A stretch of 64,000 nt of DNA from Haematobia irritans (Eukaryota; Arthropoda; Insecta; Diptera; Muscidae), in assembly GCF_050003625.1 (NCBI RefSeq), contig NC_134397.1, forward strand, positions 67,120,669 to 67,184,668, read 5' to 3'. The notes beneath the pieces were generated by a model. It was not told the origin of the DNA and made no database searches. It worked only from the letters and a program-made list of their open reading frames with translations. Positions 1 through 11,531 of the stretch are shown piece after piece. A program made the position numbers and the translations under genes. Every line of letters starts with the position of its first letter. The stretch's first letter is position 1.

Positions 1-799
<799 letters not shown>

Positions 800-1092
800 T
801 TTATTGAGTTTTGCAAGAAAATGGTTTAAAAATATTTTGCTATCAAAAATTCCCAGAATCCCCCATCGATTTTTTTCAACTTCCGATGCTGTCCTTTCGG
901 ACAAGTCTACAAACATTTCTTCTAAAGCGCATCGTGGGATCCCCCAATAAATTTTTCTACTTCCGATGCAGTCCTCTTGGACAAGTATTAGAAAGTACGC
1001 AATTAGTCTATTTTAAGTGCAAATTTAAGATTTGTACAATTAAATTTCACAAAAAAAAAAAAAAAATAGAAAATTAATAAAAAAGTAAAAAA
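800..1092. other. Spacer with a two-unit direct repeat
   Basis: No gene seen. Two related 48-49 bp segments at 858-906 and 939-986, 81 bp apart, share 'ATCCCCCA', 'CTTCCGATGC', 'GTCCT' and 'GGACAAGT'. The region ends in A-rich sequence against the next B element. Confidence 0.6.
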
Positions 1093-2252
1093 AAAGTATA
1101 TACGGCCGTAAGTTCGGTCAGGCCAAATCTTATGAACCCTCCACCATGGATTGCATAGAAAGTAGTACTAAAGACTGTCATCCACAATCGAATTCCTTGT
1201 GTTGCGGTAACACTTGCCGATGGCAAGGTATCTTAAAACTTCTTAACACCGTCTTATTAGTCCATATGGGGTATATATTACACAAAAGAAGCCGATTAAA
1301 TACTTATATAATTCAGTTTGACAAAATTTTTTATAGCAATAAAATTTTGACAAAATTTTCCATAAAAATAAAATTTTGACAAAATTTTCTATAAAAATAA
1401 AATTTCTATAGAAATAAAATTTTGGTAGATTGTTTTTTGGGATCGGCTATATATAACTATAGACCGATATGGACCACGTTGGGCATGGTTGTTAGCGGCC
1501 ATATGCTAGCGCAATGTACCAAATTGAATTTGCTCCCTCAAGAGCTCCGGAGATCAAATCTGGGGATCGGTTTAAATGGGGGCTACATGGAATTATTGAC
1601 CGATATGGAGCAATTGTTGCATGGTTGTAAGAGACCATATACTAACACCACGTAAAAAATTTCAACCGGATCGGGTGAATTTTGCTCTTCCAAGGGGCTC
1701 CGGATGTCAAATCTGGGTACCGGTTTATATGGAGGCTATATATAATTATCGACCGATATGGACCAATTCCTGCATGGTTGTTAAAGACCATATGCTAACA
1801 CCATGTACTAAATTTCAGCCGCATCGGATGAAATTTGCTTCTCTTAGAGGGTCCGCAATCCAAATCTGGAGATCGGTTTATATGGGGGCTATATATAATT
1901 ATGGATCGCTGTGGGCCAATTTTTGCATGATTGTTAAAGACCATATACTAACACCATGTTCCAAATTTCAACCGGACCGGATGAATTTTGCTTCTCTAAG
2001 AGGCTCCGCAAGCCAAATTTGGGGTCGGTTTATATGGGGGCTATACGTAAAAGTGGTCCGATATGGCCCAATTGCAAAACCATCCGCACTACATGAATAA
2101 CAACTACTTGTGCCAAGTTTCAAGTCGACAGCTTGTTTCGCTCGAAAGTTATCGTGATTTCAACAGACGGACGGACATGTTTAGATCGACTTAGAATTTC
2201 ACCACGACCCAGAATATATATACATTACCCCATACGGTGGGGGGTATAAAAA
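1093..2252 (+). mobile_element. Family B DINE-like element, near full length
   Basis: Left end AAGTATATACGGCCGTAAG with the TTCGG...CC palindrome, then the stretch near 'CCATGGATTGC', a few 29-bp AT minisatellite units (about 1315-1420), 153-bp body units to about 2090, a short ACGGACGGAC tract near 2168, and the terminal hairpin ending GGGGGGTATAAAAA at 2252. Open frames across the body come from a repeat period divisible by three and are not evidence of a protein. Confidence 0.8.
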
Positions 2253-2261
2253 TAATAATAA

Positions 2262-2345
2262 AATAAATTTCATCCCCGCTGAGATTTGAACCTGTGCCTT
2301 TTGACTTTTTCGCTTCCATGCAAGTTCTTTTGAGTTGGTTTTTTT
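2262..2345 (-). other. tRNA-like fragment with B box (minus strand)
   Basis: On the minus strand GGTTCAAATCT (about 2287-2297) fits a Pol III B box, followed by a plausible T-arm 3' side. The A box is weak. It sits opposite another tRNA-like half at 2519-2548, echoing the divergent tRNA-like pairs of the G elements. Probably a decayed SINE or tRNA-derived unit rather than a working tRNA. Confidence 0.4.
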
Positions 2346-2518
2346 TATGAGAATGTTTAATTTTAGTTGGAAAAATATATTTATACAAAAATATATGCCG
2401 AAATAAAATAATAAAAACGATGTATAGCATAAAAAACTATTTTTTTAGAAAAATATCCTTGGTGTCGTATTACGATAATATCACAAACATTTCAATTGAC
2501 GTTTCGATAGTTTGTGTT

Positions 2519-2548
2519 AAATGGCGCTTGTAGCTGAGTGTGTTAAGG
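2519..2548 (+). other. tRNA-like A-box half (plus strand)
   Basis: TAGCTGAGTGTGTTAAGG is a good Pol III A-box match. The expected anticodon arm and B box do not follow; the sequence runs straight into the GGAGC repeat. Likely a tRNA-derived unit broken by that repeat. Confidence 0.4.
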
Positions 2549-2553
2549 TCAGG

Positions 2554-2674
2554 GATCCGGAGCGGAGCGTGGAGCGGAGCGGAACAAGCCCTTTTTTTGC
2601 CGGAGCGGGAGCGGCATTTCTAAAATCCGGAGCGGAGCGGAGCGGTTTCCAAATGAAAAACCGCTCCGCTCCGA
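2554..2674. repeat. GGAGC pentanucleotide repeat forming a hairpin
   Basis: Clusters of GGAGC/GGAGCG occupy about 2557-2583, 2611-2625 and 2627-2646. The last is answered by CCGCTCCGCTCCG at 2661-2673, giving a long GC-rich hairpin with a short AT loop in very AT-rich surroundings. No coding potential seen. Confidence 0.85.
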
Positions 2675-3004
2675 ATAAAATATTACTTGAGTGAAATGTG
2701 TAACTTTGAAATTACACTGTGTAGGTAATTTCAAATTTAGCTAGTACTTAGCGTAGTGTGAGTAAACGTTTAAAATGTACGATATGTATTTTTGTACGTA
2801 CGTACATTGGGGAAAACACAACGTGTTTTTTAGTAATTGTTTTCAAAAACGGCAAATGTCAAAATATATATCTAGTATGTGTTGTAAAAGTAACAACAGT
2901 ACTTTCGATCAATTTCATCCCGTATTACTACAAAGATGTTTGTAATGAACGTCAAATAAATGCAATTAAACGATCTTATTTATATTTAATTTTTTGGTTT
3001 TCTA
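2675..3004. other. AT-rich sequence, no feature recognised
   Basis: A short open frame (2758-3027, plus) has no recognisable domain and runs into the repeat that starts at 3005. I do not call it a gene. Confidence 0.5.
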
Positions 3005-3180
3005 CACTGAAAAAAATATTGTCGTGAAGTCAAAGATTCCATGTCCTTAGAATAAGAATGCAAATTTTGCTTAACATGGAAGACGCATTTCTCTAAAATA
3101 AAGTTTTTTTCTTGTCCAAAAGGCAATAAACTTTGTAATGTCCTTATAATTAAGTGATTTTACTTAAAAATGTGTATCAT
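3005..3180 (+). mobile_element. MITE-like element D, copy 1 (left end)
   Basis: Starts CACTGAAAAAAATATTGTCG directly after TA and is shared, with divergence, with 16595-16746 (common blocks include GAAGACGCATTTCTCT and TTTCTTGTCCAAAA). TIR-like start plus TA flank suggest a small DNA transposon. The right end could not be placed, so the true element may continue toward 3800. Confidence 0.6.
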
Positions 3181-4074
3181 AACATGAAAGATACAATTTT
3201 TGAGGTAAGGTCAACGTGACTTTAATAATTAAGAAAAAATCTATAAAATTAATAAAATTGTCTTTAAATTTGTTTCCTTTTTGCATCTTGCCTACAAAGC
3301 AAAAAATCGTTAAAAAATAAGACATGTTTTTCAACACTTTATTTTAAAGACGCTTTTTACTTGAAACATAGCATAATTTCTACTGGAAGTCGAGTCTTAA
3401 TATGGAAAAAAAAAATAACTCGTTAACTCGTTTTTAAAGGATTTTGATAACAACTGACGAAAAAAAAATCTAAAAAAATAAAAATTAACATTTGCTTCCT
3501 AGAAGCAAGTACATAACCCCCAAATTTAAAAGAGAATTACGTCTTTAAAGTATCCTTACTTGTATTCTCCGCTTCTTTGGCTCGGAATTAATACCCAAAC
3601 TGTTAAAGTAAAGACAAAATCTTTGGAACAGGGCATGCTTTTTTTCATTCACATTTGCTTTACTATTGTACTATATCCTAGCATTCTCTTATTTCTGATA
3701 TTAGTTCTCGAAAATTTAATTAAAATTATGGATAGTTTCAATTTTGGTTGAAAAATGTGCGCATATACATTTATTATACAATAAAGGGGAAAAAAGCGAA
3801 ATTAGGTAACACTAGATCTGAGTAAGAATATTCGTAGGTATACCACGGACTGATGTCGATGGAGGTTGTTGCAAACATAAACATACATACACACACACAT
3901 TACAAATATAACAAAACCTCTTCTCTACGTCTGTTGCAAAACAAAAAAAAAAACTTTCGGAGAGTAGTTACTTATACTCTGTGTATAGACTTTCAATTCC
4001 AATCAGCGTTGCCGTTTTGGTCCGATCGGACCAAAATTGGTCCAAAAGATTTCTAATTTTTAAACCTAACCTAA
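3181..4074. other. AT-rich region without gene; possible continuation of element D
   Basis: Short open frames only (3560-3751, 3853-4056), with no domains. A perfect 22-bp palindrome occurs at 4015-4036, and CCTAACCTAA at about 4065-4074 resembles a non-LTR retrotransposon tail. Confidence 0.5.
4015..4036. repeat. Perfect 22-bp palindrome
   Basis: The arms TTTTGGTCC and GGACCAAAA flank the self-complementary centre GATC. A further partial copy, ATTGGTCCAAAA, follows at once. It could be a protein-binding site or the tip of an old hairpin element. Confidence 0.9.
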
Positions 4075-4323
4075 AACAAGTAAGGAAAGTCTAAAGTCGG
4101 GCGGGGCCGACTATATTATACCCATCACCACTATGTATACCAACATTTTTGATACCATCTTAACACCTTCAAATTTGTTAGGAGCTATATAAAGGTTCAT
4201 ATTCCAATATACAAATATTTTAATTTGAACCTATTTGGACAACATTTTTTAAACTTTCACAAAATGTCTAGACTCAACATTTAAATCGGTTAATGACCGC
4301 GGCGGACCACAATGTTAGTCAAA
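4075..4323 (+). mobile_element. Family A left-end fragment (solo)
   Basis: Starts AACAAGTAAGGAAAGTC with the GTCGGGCGGGGCCGAC palindrome, but diverges from the main A copies after the 'ACCCATCACCAC' block. It stops where the next A left end begins at 4325. No body units and no hairpin end, so it was cut by the later A insertion or is an old fragment. Confidence 0.75.
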
Positions 4324-5364
4324 AAACAAGTAAGTAAAGTCTAAAGTCGGGCGGGGCCGACTATATTATACCCTGCACCACTTTGTAGATCTAAATTTTC
4401 GATACCATATCACATCCGTCAAATGTGTTGGGTGCTATATATAAAGATTTCTCCCAAATACATACATTTAAATATCACTCGATTTGGACAGAATTTGATA
4501 GACTTTTACAAAATCTATAGACTCAAAATTTAAGTTGGCTAATGCACTAGGGTGGCACAATTTTAGTAAAAACAAAATATGGGAAACATTTAAATCTGAA
4601 GCAATTTTAAGGAAACTTCGCAAAAGTTTATTTATGATTTATCGCTCGATATATATGTATTAGAAGTTTAGGAAAATTAGAGTCATTTTTACAACTTTTC
4701 GACTAAGCAGTGGCGATTTTACAAGGAAAATGTTGGTATTTTGACCATTTTTGTCGAAATCAGAAAAACATATATATGGGAGCTATATCTAAATCTGAAC
4801 CGATGTCAACCAAATTTGGCACGCATAGCTACAATGCTAATTCTACTCCATGTGCAAAATTTCAACTAAATCGGAGTTAAAAATTGGCCTCTGTGGTCAT
4901 ATTAGTGTAAATCGGGCGAAAGCTATATATGGGAGATATATCTAAATCTGAACCGATTTCAACCAAATTTGGGACGCATAGCTACAGTAGTAATTCTACT
5001 CCCTATGCAAAATTTCAACTAAATCGGACCAAAAAATTGGCCTCTGTTGTCATATGAGTGTAAATCGGACGAAAGCTATATATGGGAGATATATCTAAAT
5101 CTGAACCGATTTGGCTGATATTTTGCAAGTTTTTCGAGACTCATAAAATATTCGGATGAACGGAATTTGAGGAAGATCGGTTGATATACACGCCAATTAT
5201 GACCAGATCGGTGAAAAATATATATGGCAGCTATATCTAAATCTGAACCGATTTTTTCCAAAATCAATAGGGATCGTCTTTGAGCCGAAACAGGACCCTA
5301 TACCAAATTTTAGGACAATCGGACTAAAACTGCGAGCTGTACTTTGCACACAAAAATACATCAA

Positions 5365-5420
5365 CAGACAGACAGACAGACAGACAGACAGACGGACAGA
5401 CAGACAGACAGACGGACATC
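5365..5420 (+). repeat. (GTCY)n-type microsatellite of family A
   Basis: Tandem GACA with GACG variants (complement GTCT/GTCC), just before the conserved 'ACATCGCTAAATCGACTCAG' block. The same position is occupied by such a tract in A, B and C copies throughout the window, as is known for dipteran mini-me elements. Confidence 0.95.
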
Positions 5421-5518
5421 GCTAAATCGACTCAGAATTTAATTCTAAGACGATCGGTATACTAAACGATGGGTCTTAGACTTTTCCTTCTTGGTGTTAC
5501 ATACAAATGCACAAACTT

Positions 5519-5553
5519 ATTATACCCTGTACCACAGTAGTGGTGAAGGGTAT
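5519..5553. repeat. Terminal nested hairpin of family A
   Basis: Outer stem TTATACCC/GGGTATAA encloses an inner stem ACCAC/GTGGT with loop AGTA. B copies end with TATACCCCCAT...ATGGTGGAGGGTATA and C copies with a similar fold. A subterminal stem-loop next to the 3' end is expected of Helitron/Helentron-type ends; that link is inference. Confidence 0.8.
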
Positions 5554-5557
5554 AAAA

Positions 5558-6804
5558 ATATGGGAAACATTTAAATCTGAAGCAATTTTAAGGAAACTTC
5601 GCAAAAGTTTATTTATGATTTATCGCTCGATATATATGTATTAGAAGTTTAGGAAAATTAGGGTCATTTTTACAACTTTTCGACTAAGCAGTGGCGATTT
5701 TACAAGGAAAATGTTGGTATTTTGACCATTTTTGTCGAAATCAGAAAAACATATATATGGGAGCTATATCTAAATCTGAACCGATGTCAACCAAATTTGG
5801 CACGCATAGCTACAATGCTAATTCTACTCCATGTGCAAAATTTCAACTAAATCGGAGTTAAAAATTGGCCTCTGTGGTCATATTAGTGTAAATCGGGCGA
5901 AAGCTATATATGGGATATATATCTAAATCTGAACCGATTTCAACTAAATTTAGGACGCATAGCTACAGTGCTAATTCTACTCCCTATGAAAAATTTCATC
6001 TAAATCGGAGCAAAAAATTGGCCTCTGTGGTCATATGAGTGTAAATCGGACGAAAGCTATATATGGGAGATATATCTAAATCTGAACCGATTTCAACCAA
6101 ATTTGACACGCATAGCTACAGTGCTAATTCTACTCCCTGTGCAAAATGTCAACTAAATCGGAGCAAAAAATTTGCCACTGTGGTCATATGAGTGTAAATC
6201 GGGTGAACGATATATATGGGAGCTATATCTAAATCTGAACCGATGTCAATAAAATTTTGCACACTTGACAACACTACTAATTGTACTCCTAGTGCAAAAT
6301 TTCAACCAAATTGGGGTAAAACTATGACTTCTGGGACCGTATTAATCCATATCGGGCGAAAGATATATATGGGAGCTATATCTAAATCTGAACCGATTTT
6401 AATAAAATTTGGCACACTTGACTATAGTACTAATTGTTCTCCTTGTGCAAAATTTTAAGCAAGTTAGGGTAAAACTCTGGCTTCTGGGGCCATATAAGTC
6501 TACATCGGGCGAAATATATATATGGGAGCTATATCTAAATCTGAACCGATTTCTTCCAAAATCATTAAGGTTCTATTCTGAGCCAAATTTGAAGTCGATT
6601 GGACTAAAACTGCGACCTAGACTTTGATTACAAAAATGTGTTCACGGACAGATGGACAGACGGACGTGGCTATATCAACTCAGGAGCCCACCCTGAGCAT
6701 TTTTGCCAAAGACACCATGTGTCTATCTCGTCTCCTTCTGGGTGTTGCAAACATATGCACTAATTTATAATACCCTTTTCCACAGTGTAGCGCAGGGTAT
6801 AAAC
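5558..6804 (+). mobile_element. Family A tandem unit lacking a left end
   Basis: Begins right after the previous hairpin with internal A sequence (ATGGGAAACATTTAAATC, as at 4578). It has body units, a short GACAGATGGACAGACGGACG tract near 6647 and a different, diverged hairpin end (TTCCACAGTGTAGCGCAGGGTATAAA). The same subvariant end recurs at 53049. Confidence 0.75.
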
Positions 6805-7397
6805 ATATATGGGATCTATATCTAAATCTGAACCGATTTTAACGAAATTAGGTACACTCAATGATACTATTAAACGTACTCCTTGTGCCTTGAACGGATT
6901 TTTCTGGTATTTAGCATATCTAACGAAAACCCCAAAATATTTGGCTGCCCGAAATTTTGAGAAAATATGGTGATAAATACGTAAATTATGACCAGATCGG
7001 TGATAAATATATATGGCAGCTATATCTAAATCAGAACCGATTTTTTTTTCAAAATCAATAGCTATCGTCTTTGAGCCAATGTAAAACTCTGTGCCAAATT
7101 TGAGGACGATCGGACTTAAACTGCGAGCTGTACTTTGCACACAAAATTACATATACAGACAGACGGACGGAAAAAGGACACTATGCCAAATTTGAGGACG
7201 ATGGGACTTAAACTGCGAGCTGGACTTTTGCACACAAAAATACATCAACAGACGGACATCGCTAAATCAACTCAGAATTTAATTCTAAGTCGATCGGTAT
7301 ACAAAAAGATGGGTCTATGACTACACTTTCTCGGCATTACATACAAATGCACAAACTTATTATATCCTGTACCACAGTAGTGGTGAAGGGTATAAAA
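6805..7397 (+). mobile_element. Family A tandem unit, third hairpin end
   Basis: Again joins internal body sequence directly to the preceding hairpin and ends with a fresh hairpin (ACCACAGTAGTGGTGAAGGG). The GACAGACGGACGG tract is short, and the block 'TTTGAGGACGAT' is duplicated around it (7100 and 7190). Confidence 0.7.
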
Positions 7398-7434
7398 ATT
7401 TGGAAGTTCTTATAAAGGCACAACTTTAAAAGTA
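7398..7434 (-). mobile_element. MITE E end fragment
   Basis: The segment 'TTTGGAAGTTCTTATAAAGG' and the following ACAACTTTAAAAG match the reverse of the E2 right end at 43675-43728. The A array ends immediately to its left, so an A insertion probably removed or displaced the rest of E. Confidence 0.55.
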
Positions 7435-8078
7435 AGTATGTTAATTCGTAATTGTTGTTTTTAACAATCAAACCCCAATAAATTCATCATCCCCAGGAAA
7501 ATAAAGAAATGCCAACATAAATTGTCCTACACCCTTTTTCATGTTTAACCATTGCGTGCTTTAGGCCATAGAATTTTTAAATTTAATGGTCACTGATTAT
7601 CCATTTCAATTAGAGGAGGCAACATGAATTGGCTTTGGTTGTTTTTTTCCCCCTCACCCCTGTACCATCTCACATTAACTAAAGTGGCCCATACACTTTA
7701 CCAAATTCAAATGCCATGTCTAAGAAAAATTAATTCGTAAGATTTCCAAATCCTTTAGACATTTAAATGCTAACATGAACGTGTTCATCTCAACAAGTGG
7801 CGGGCAAAACGCAAACAAACAAAAAATCTTTCAAAGCGAAATCCTCCTCTAATGCTTAATTTAGGGGGAAAACACTTGCAAATTCAATAGACAATTGTAT
7901 CGTGCGCCTCATTGTTCATTAGAATCACGCATATATTTGGGAGGCCTGACAACCGAATGAATGAATGAATGAATAAAGGAGCAGTTGCAGACCTACTTAG
8001 TATTCAAAAGGGATTTTGGTACATTAACGGTGTATCGAGCTAAATTTTGTATTTTTTTTATTGCAATATGGAGAAGAT
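7435..8078. other. Low-copy sequence without gene
   Basis: More balanced composition than the repeats and not found elsewhere in the window apart from the tandem copy at 10888-11531. It includes a small (GAAT)n run near 7955. No long open frame, tRNA or domain seen; it may be native intergenic DNA. Confidence 0.6.
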
Positions 8079-11000
8079 GTTTATTTATGATTTATCGCTC
8101 GATATATATGTATTAGAAGTTTAGGAAAATTAGAGTCATTTTTACAACTTTTCGACTAAGCAGTGGCGATTTTACAAGGAAAATGTTGGTATTTTGACCA
8201 TTTTTGTCGAAATCAGAAAAACATATATATGGGAGCTATATCTAAATCTGAACCGATGTCAACCAAATTTGGCACGCATAGCTACAATGCTAATTCTACT
8301 CCATGTGCAAAATTTCAACTAAATCGGAGTTAAAAATTGGCCTCTGTGGTCATATTAGTGTAAATCGGGCGAAAGCTATATATGGGAGATATATCTAAAT
8401 CTGAACCGATTTCAACCAAATTTGGGACGCATAGCTACAGTAGTAATTCTACTCCCTATGCAAAATTTCAACTAAATCGGACCAAAAAATTGGCCTCTGT
8501 TGTCATATGAGTGTAAATCGGACGAAAGCTATATATGGGAGATATATCTAAATCTGAACCGATTTGGCTGATATTTTGCAAGTTTTTCGAGACTCATAAA
8601 ATATTCGGATGAACGGAATTTGAGGAAGATCGGTTGATATACACGCCAATTATGACCAGATCGGTGAAAAATATATATGGCAGCTATATCTAAATCTGAA
8701 CCGATTTTTTCCAAAATCAATAGGGATCGTCTTTGAGCCGAAACAGGACCCTATACCAAATTTTAGGACAATCGGACTAAAACTGCGAGCTGTACTTTGC
8801 ACACAAAAATACATCAACAGACAGACAGACAGACAGACAGACAGACGGACAGACAGACAGACAGACGGACATCGCTAAATCGACTCAGAATTTAATTCTA
8901 AGACGATCGGTATACTAAACGATGGGTCTTAGACTTTTCCTTCTTGGTGTTACATACAAATGCACAAACTTATTATACCCTGTACCACAGTAGTGGTGAA
9001 GGGTATAAAAATATGGGAAACATTTAAATCTGAAGCAATTTTAAGGAAACTTCGCAAAAGTTTATTTATGATTTATCGCTCGATATATATGTATTAGAAG
9101 TTTAGGAAAATTAGGGTCATTTTTACAACTTTTCGACTAAGCAGTGGCGATTTTACAAGGAAAATGTTGGTATTTTGACCATTTTTGTCGAAATCAGAAA
9201 AACATATATATGGGAGCTATATCTAAATCTGAACCGATGTCAACCAAATTTGGCACGCATAGCTACAATGCTAATTCTACTCCATGTGCAAAATTTCAAC
9301 TAAATCGGAGTTAAAAATTGGCCTCTGTGGTCATATTAGTGTAAATCGGGCGAAAGCTATATATGGGATATATATCTAAATCTGAACCGATTTCAACTAA
9401 ATTTAGGACGCATAGCTACAGTGCTAATTCTACTCCCTATGAAAAATTTCATCTAAATCGGAGCAAAAAATTGGCCTCTGTGGTCATATGAGTGTAAATC
9501 GGACGAAAGCTATATATGGGAGATATATCTAAATCTGAACCGATTTCAACCAAATTTGACACGCATAGCTACAGTGCTAATTCTACTCCCTGTGCAAAAT
9601 GTCAACTAAATCGGAGCAAAAAATTTGCCACTGTGGTCATATGAGTGTAAATCGGGTGAACGATATATATGGGAGCTATATCTAAATCTGAACCGATGTC
9701 AATAAAATTTTGCACACTTGACAACACTACTAATTGTACTCCTAGTGCAAAATTTCAACCAAATTGGGGTAAAACTATGACTTCTGGGACCGTATTAATC
9801 CATATCGGGCGAAAGATATATATGGGAGCTATATCTAAATCTGAACCGATTTTAATAAAATTTGGCACACTTGACTATAGTACTAATTGTTCTCCTTGTG
9901 CAAAATTTTAAGCAAGTTAGGGTAAAACTCTGGCTTCTGGGGCCATATAAGTCTACATCGGGCGAAATATATATATGGGAGCTATATCTAAATCTGAACC
10001 GATTTCTTCCAAAATCATTAAGGTTCTATTCTGAGCCAAATTTGAAGTCGATTGGACTAAAACTGCGACCTAGACTTTGATTACAAAAATGTGTTCACGG
10101 ACAGATGGACAGACGGACGTGGCTATATCAACTCAGGAGCCCACCCTGAGCATTTTTGCCAAAGACACCATGTGTCTATCTCGTCTCCTTCTGGGTGTTG
10201 CAAACATATGCACTAATTTATAATACCCTTTTCCACAGTGTAGCGCAGGGTATAAACATATATGGGATCTATATCTAAATCTGAACCGATTTTAACGAAA
10301 TTAGGTACACTCAATGATACTATTAAACGTACTCCTTGTGCCTTGAACGGATTTTTCTGGTATTTAGCATATCTAACGAAAACCCCAAAATATTTGGCTG
10401 CCCGAAATTTTGAGAAAATATGGTGATAAATACGTAAATTATGACCAGATCGGTGATAAATATATATGGCAGCTATATCTAAATCAGAACCGATTTTTTT
10501 TTCAAAATCAATAGCTATCGTCTTTGAGCCAATGTAAAACTCTGTGCCAAATTTGAGGACGATCGGACTTAAACTGCGAGCTGTACTTTGCACACAAAAT
10601 TACATATACAGACAGACGGACGGAAAAAGGACACTATGCCAAATTTGAGGACGATGGGACTTAAACTGCGAGCTGGACTTTTGCACACAAAAATACATCA
10701 ACAGACGGACATCGCTAAATCAACTCAGAATTTAATTCTAAGTCGATCGGTATACAAAAAGATGGGTCTATGACTACACTTTCTCGGCATTACATACAAA
10801 TGCACAAACTTATTATATCCTGTACCACAGTAGTGGTGAAGGGTATAAAAATTTGGAAGTTCTTATAAAGGCACAACTTTAAAAGTAAGTATGTTAATTC
10901 GTAATTGTTGTTTTTAACAATCAAACCCCAATAAATTCATCATCCCCAGGAAAATAAAGAAATGCCAACATAAATTGTCCTACACCCTTTTTCATGTTTA

Positions 11001-11531
11001 ACCATTGCGTGCTTTAGGCCATAGAATTTTTAAATTTAATGGTCACTGATTATCCATTTCAATTAGAGGAGGCAACATGAATTGGCTTTGGTTGTTTTTT
11101 TCCCCCTCACCCCTGTACCATCTCACATTAACTAAAGTGGCCCATACACTTTACCAAATTCAAATGCCATGTCTAAGAAAAATTAATTCGTAAGATTTCC
11201 AAATCCTTTAGACATTTAAATGCTAACATGAACGTGTTCATCTCAACAAGTGGCGGGCAAAACGCAAACAAACAAAAAATCTTTCAAAGCGAAATCCTCC
11301 TCTAATGCTTAATTTAGGGGGAAAACACTTGCAAATTCAATAGACAATTGTATCGTGCGCCTCATTGTTCATTAGAATCACGCATATATTTGGGAGGCCT
11401 GACAACCGAATGAATGAATGAATGAATAAAGGAGCAGTTGCAGACCTACTTAGTATTCAAAAGGGATTTTGGTACATTAACGGTGTATCGAGCTAAATTT
11501 TGTATTTTTTTTATTGCAATATGGAGAAGAT
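8079..11531. repeat. 3,453-bp tandem duplication, second copy
   Basis: Repeats 4626-8078, with no difference found wherever I compared lines. It therefore contains A units with hairpin ends at about 9010, 10257 and 10850, an E scrap at about 10851-10887 and the low-copy block 10888-11531. Sequence leaves the repeat after GATGTT at 11532-11534. Confidence 0.9.

Larger units (their letters stand above)
4325..5557 (+). mobile_element. Family A element, complete
   Basis: Complete plan: left end and palindrome at 4325-4375; lead-in with 'CTAAGCAGTGGCGATTTTAC'; body units with the GGGAG start at 4778, 4931 and 5084, exactly 153 bp apart; a (GACA/GACG)n tract at about 5365-5420; and the hairpin at about 5519-5553 ending GGGTATAAAAA. 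A good reference copy for the family. Confidence 0.85.
4626..8078. repeat. 3,453-bp tandem duplication, first copy
   Basis: Repeated at 8079-11531, with no difference found in the stretches compared, including the microsatellite. The junctions share only GTT (4626, 8079 and 11532). It carries most of an A array, a MITE E scrap and about 640 bp of low-copy DNA. See findings for the assembly caveat. Confidence 0.9.

Noticed and set aside
3560..3751. 63-codon hydrophobic frame that could suggest a membrane peptide
   Set aside because: Hydrophobicity follows from T-rich sequence; no start context, splice signals or homology visible.
5365..5420. Regular GACA repeats considered as a CRISPR-like array
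   Set aside because: Simple tetranucleotide tract without spacers, in a eukaryotic transposon; it is the family's microsatellite.
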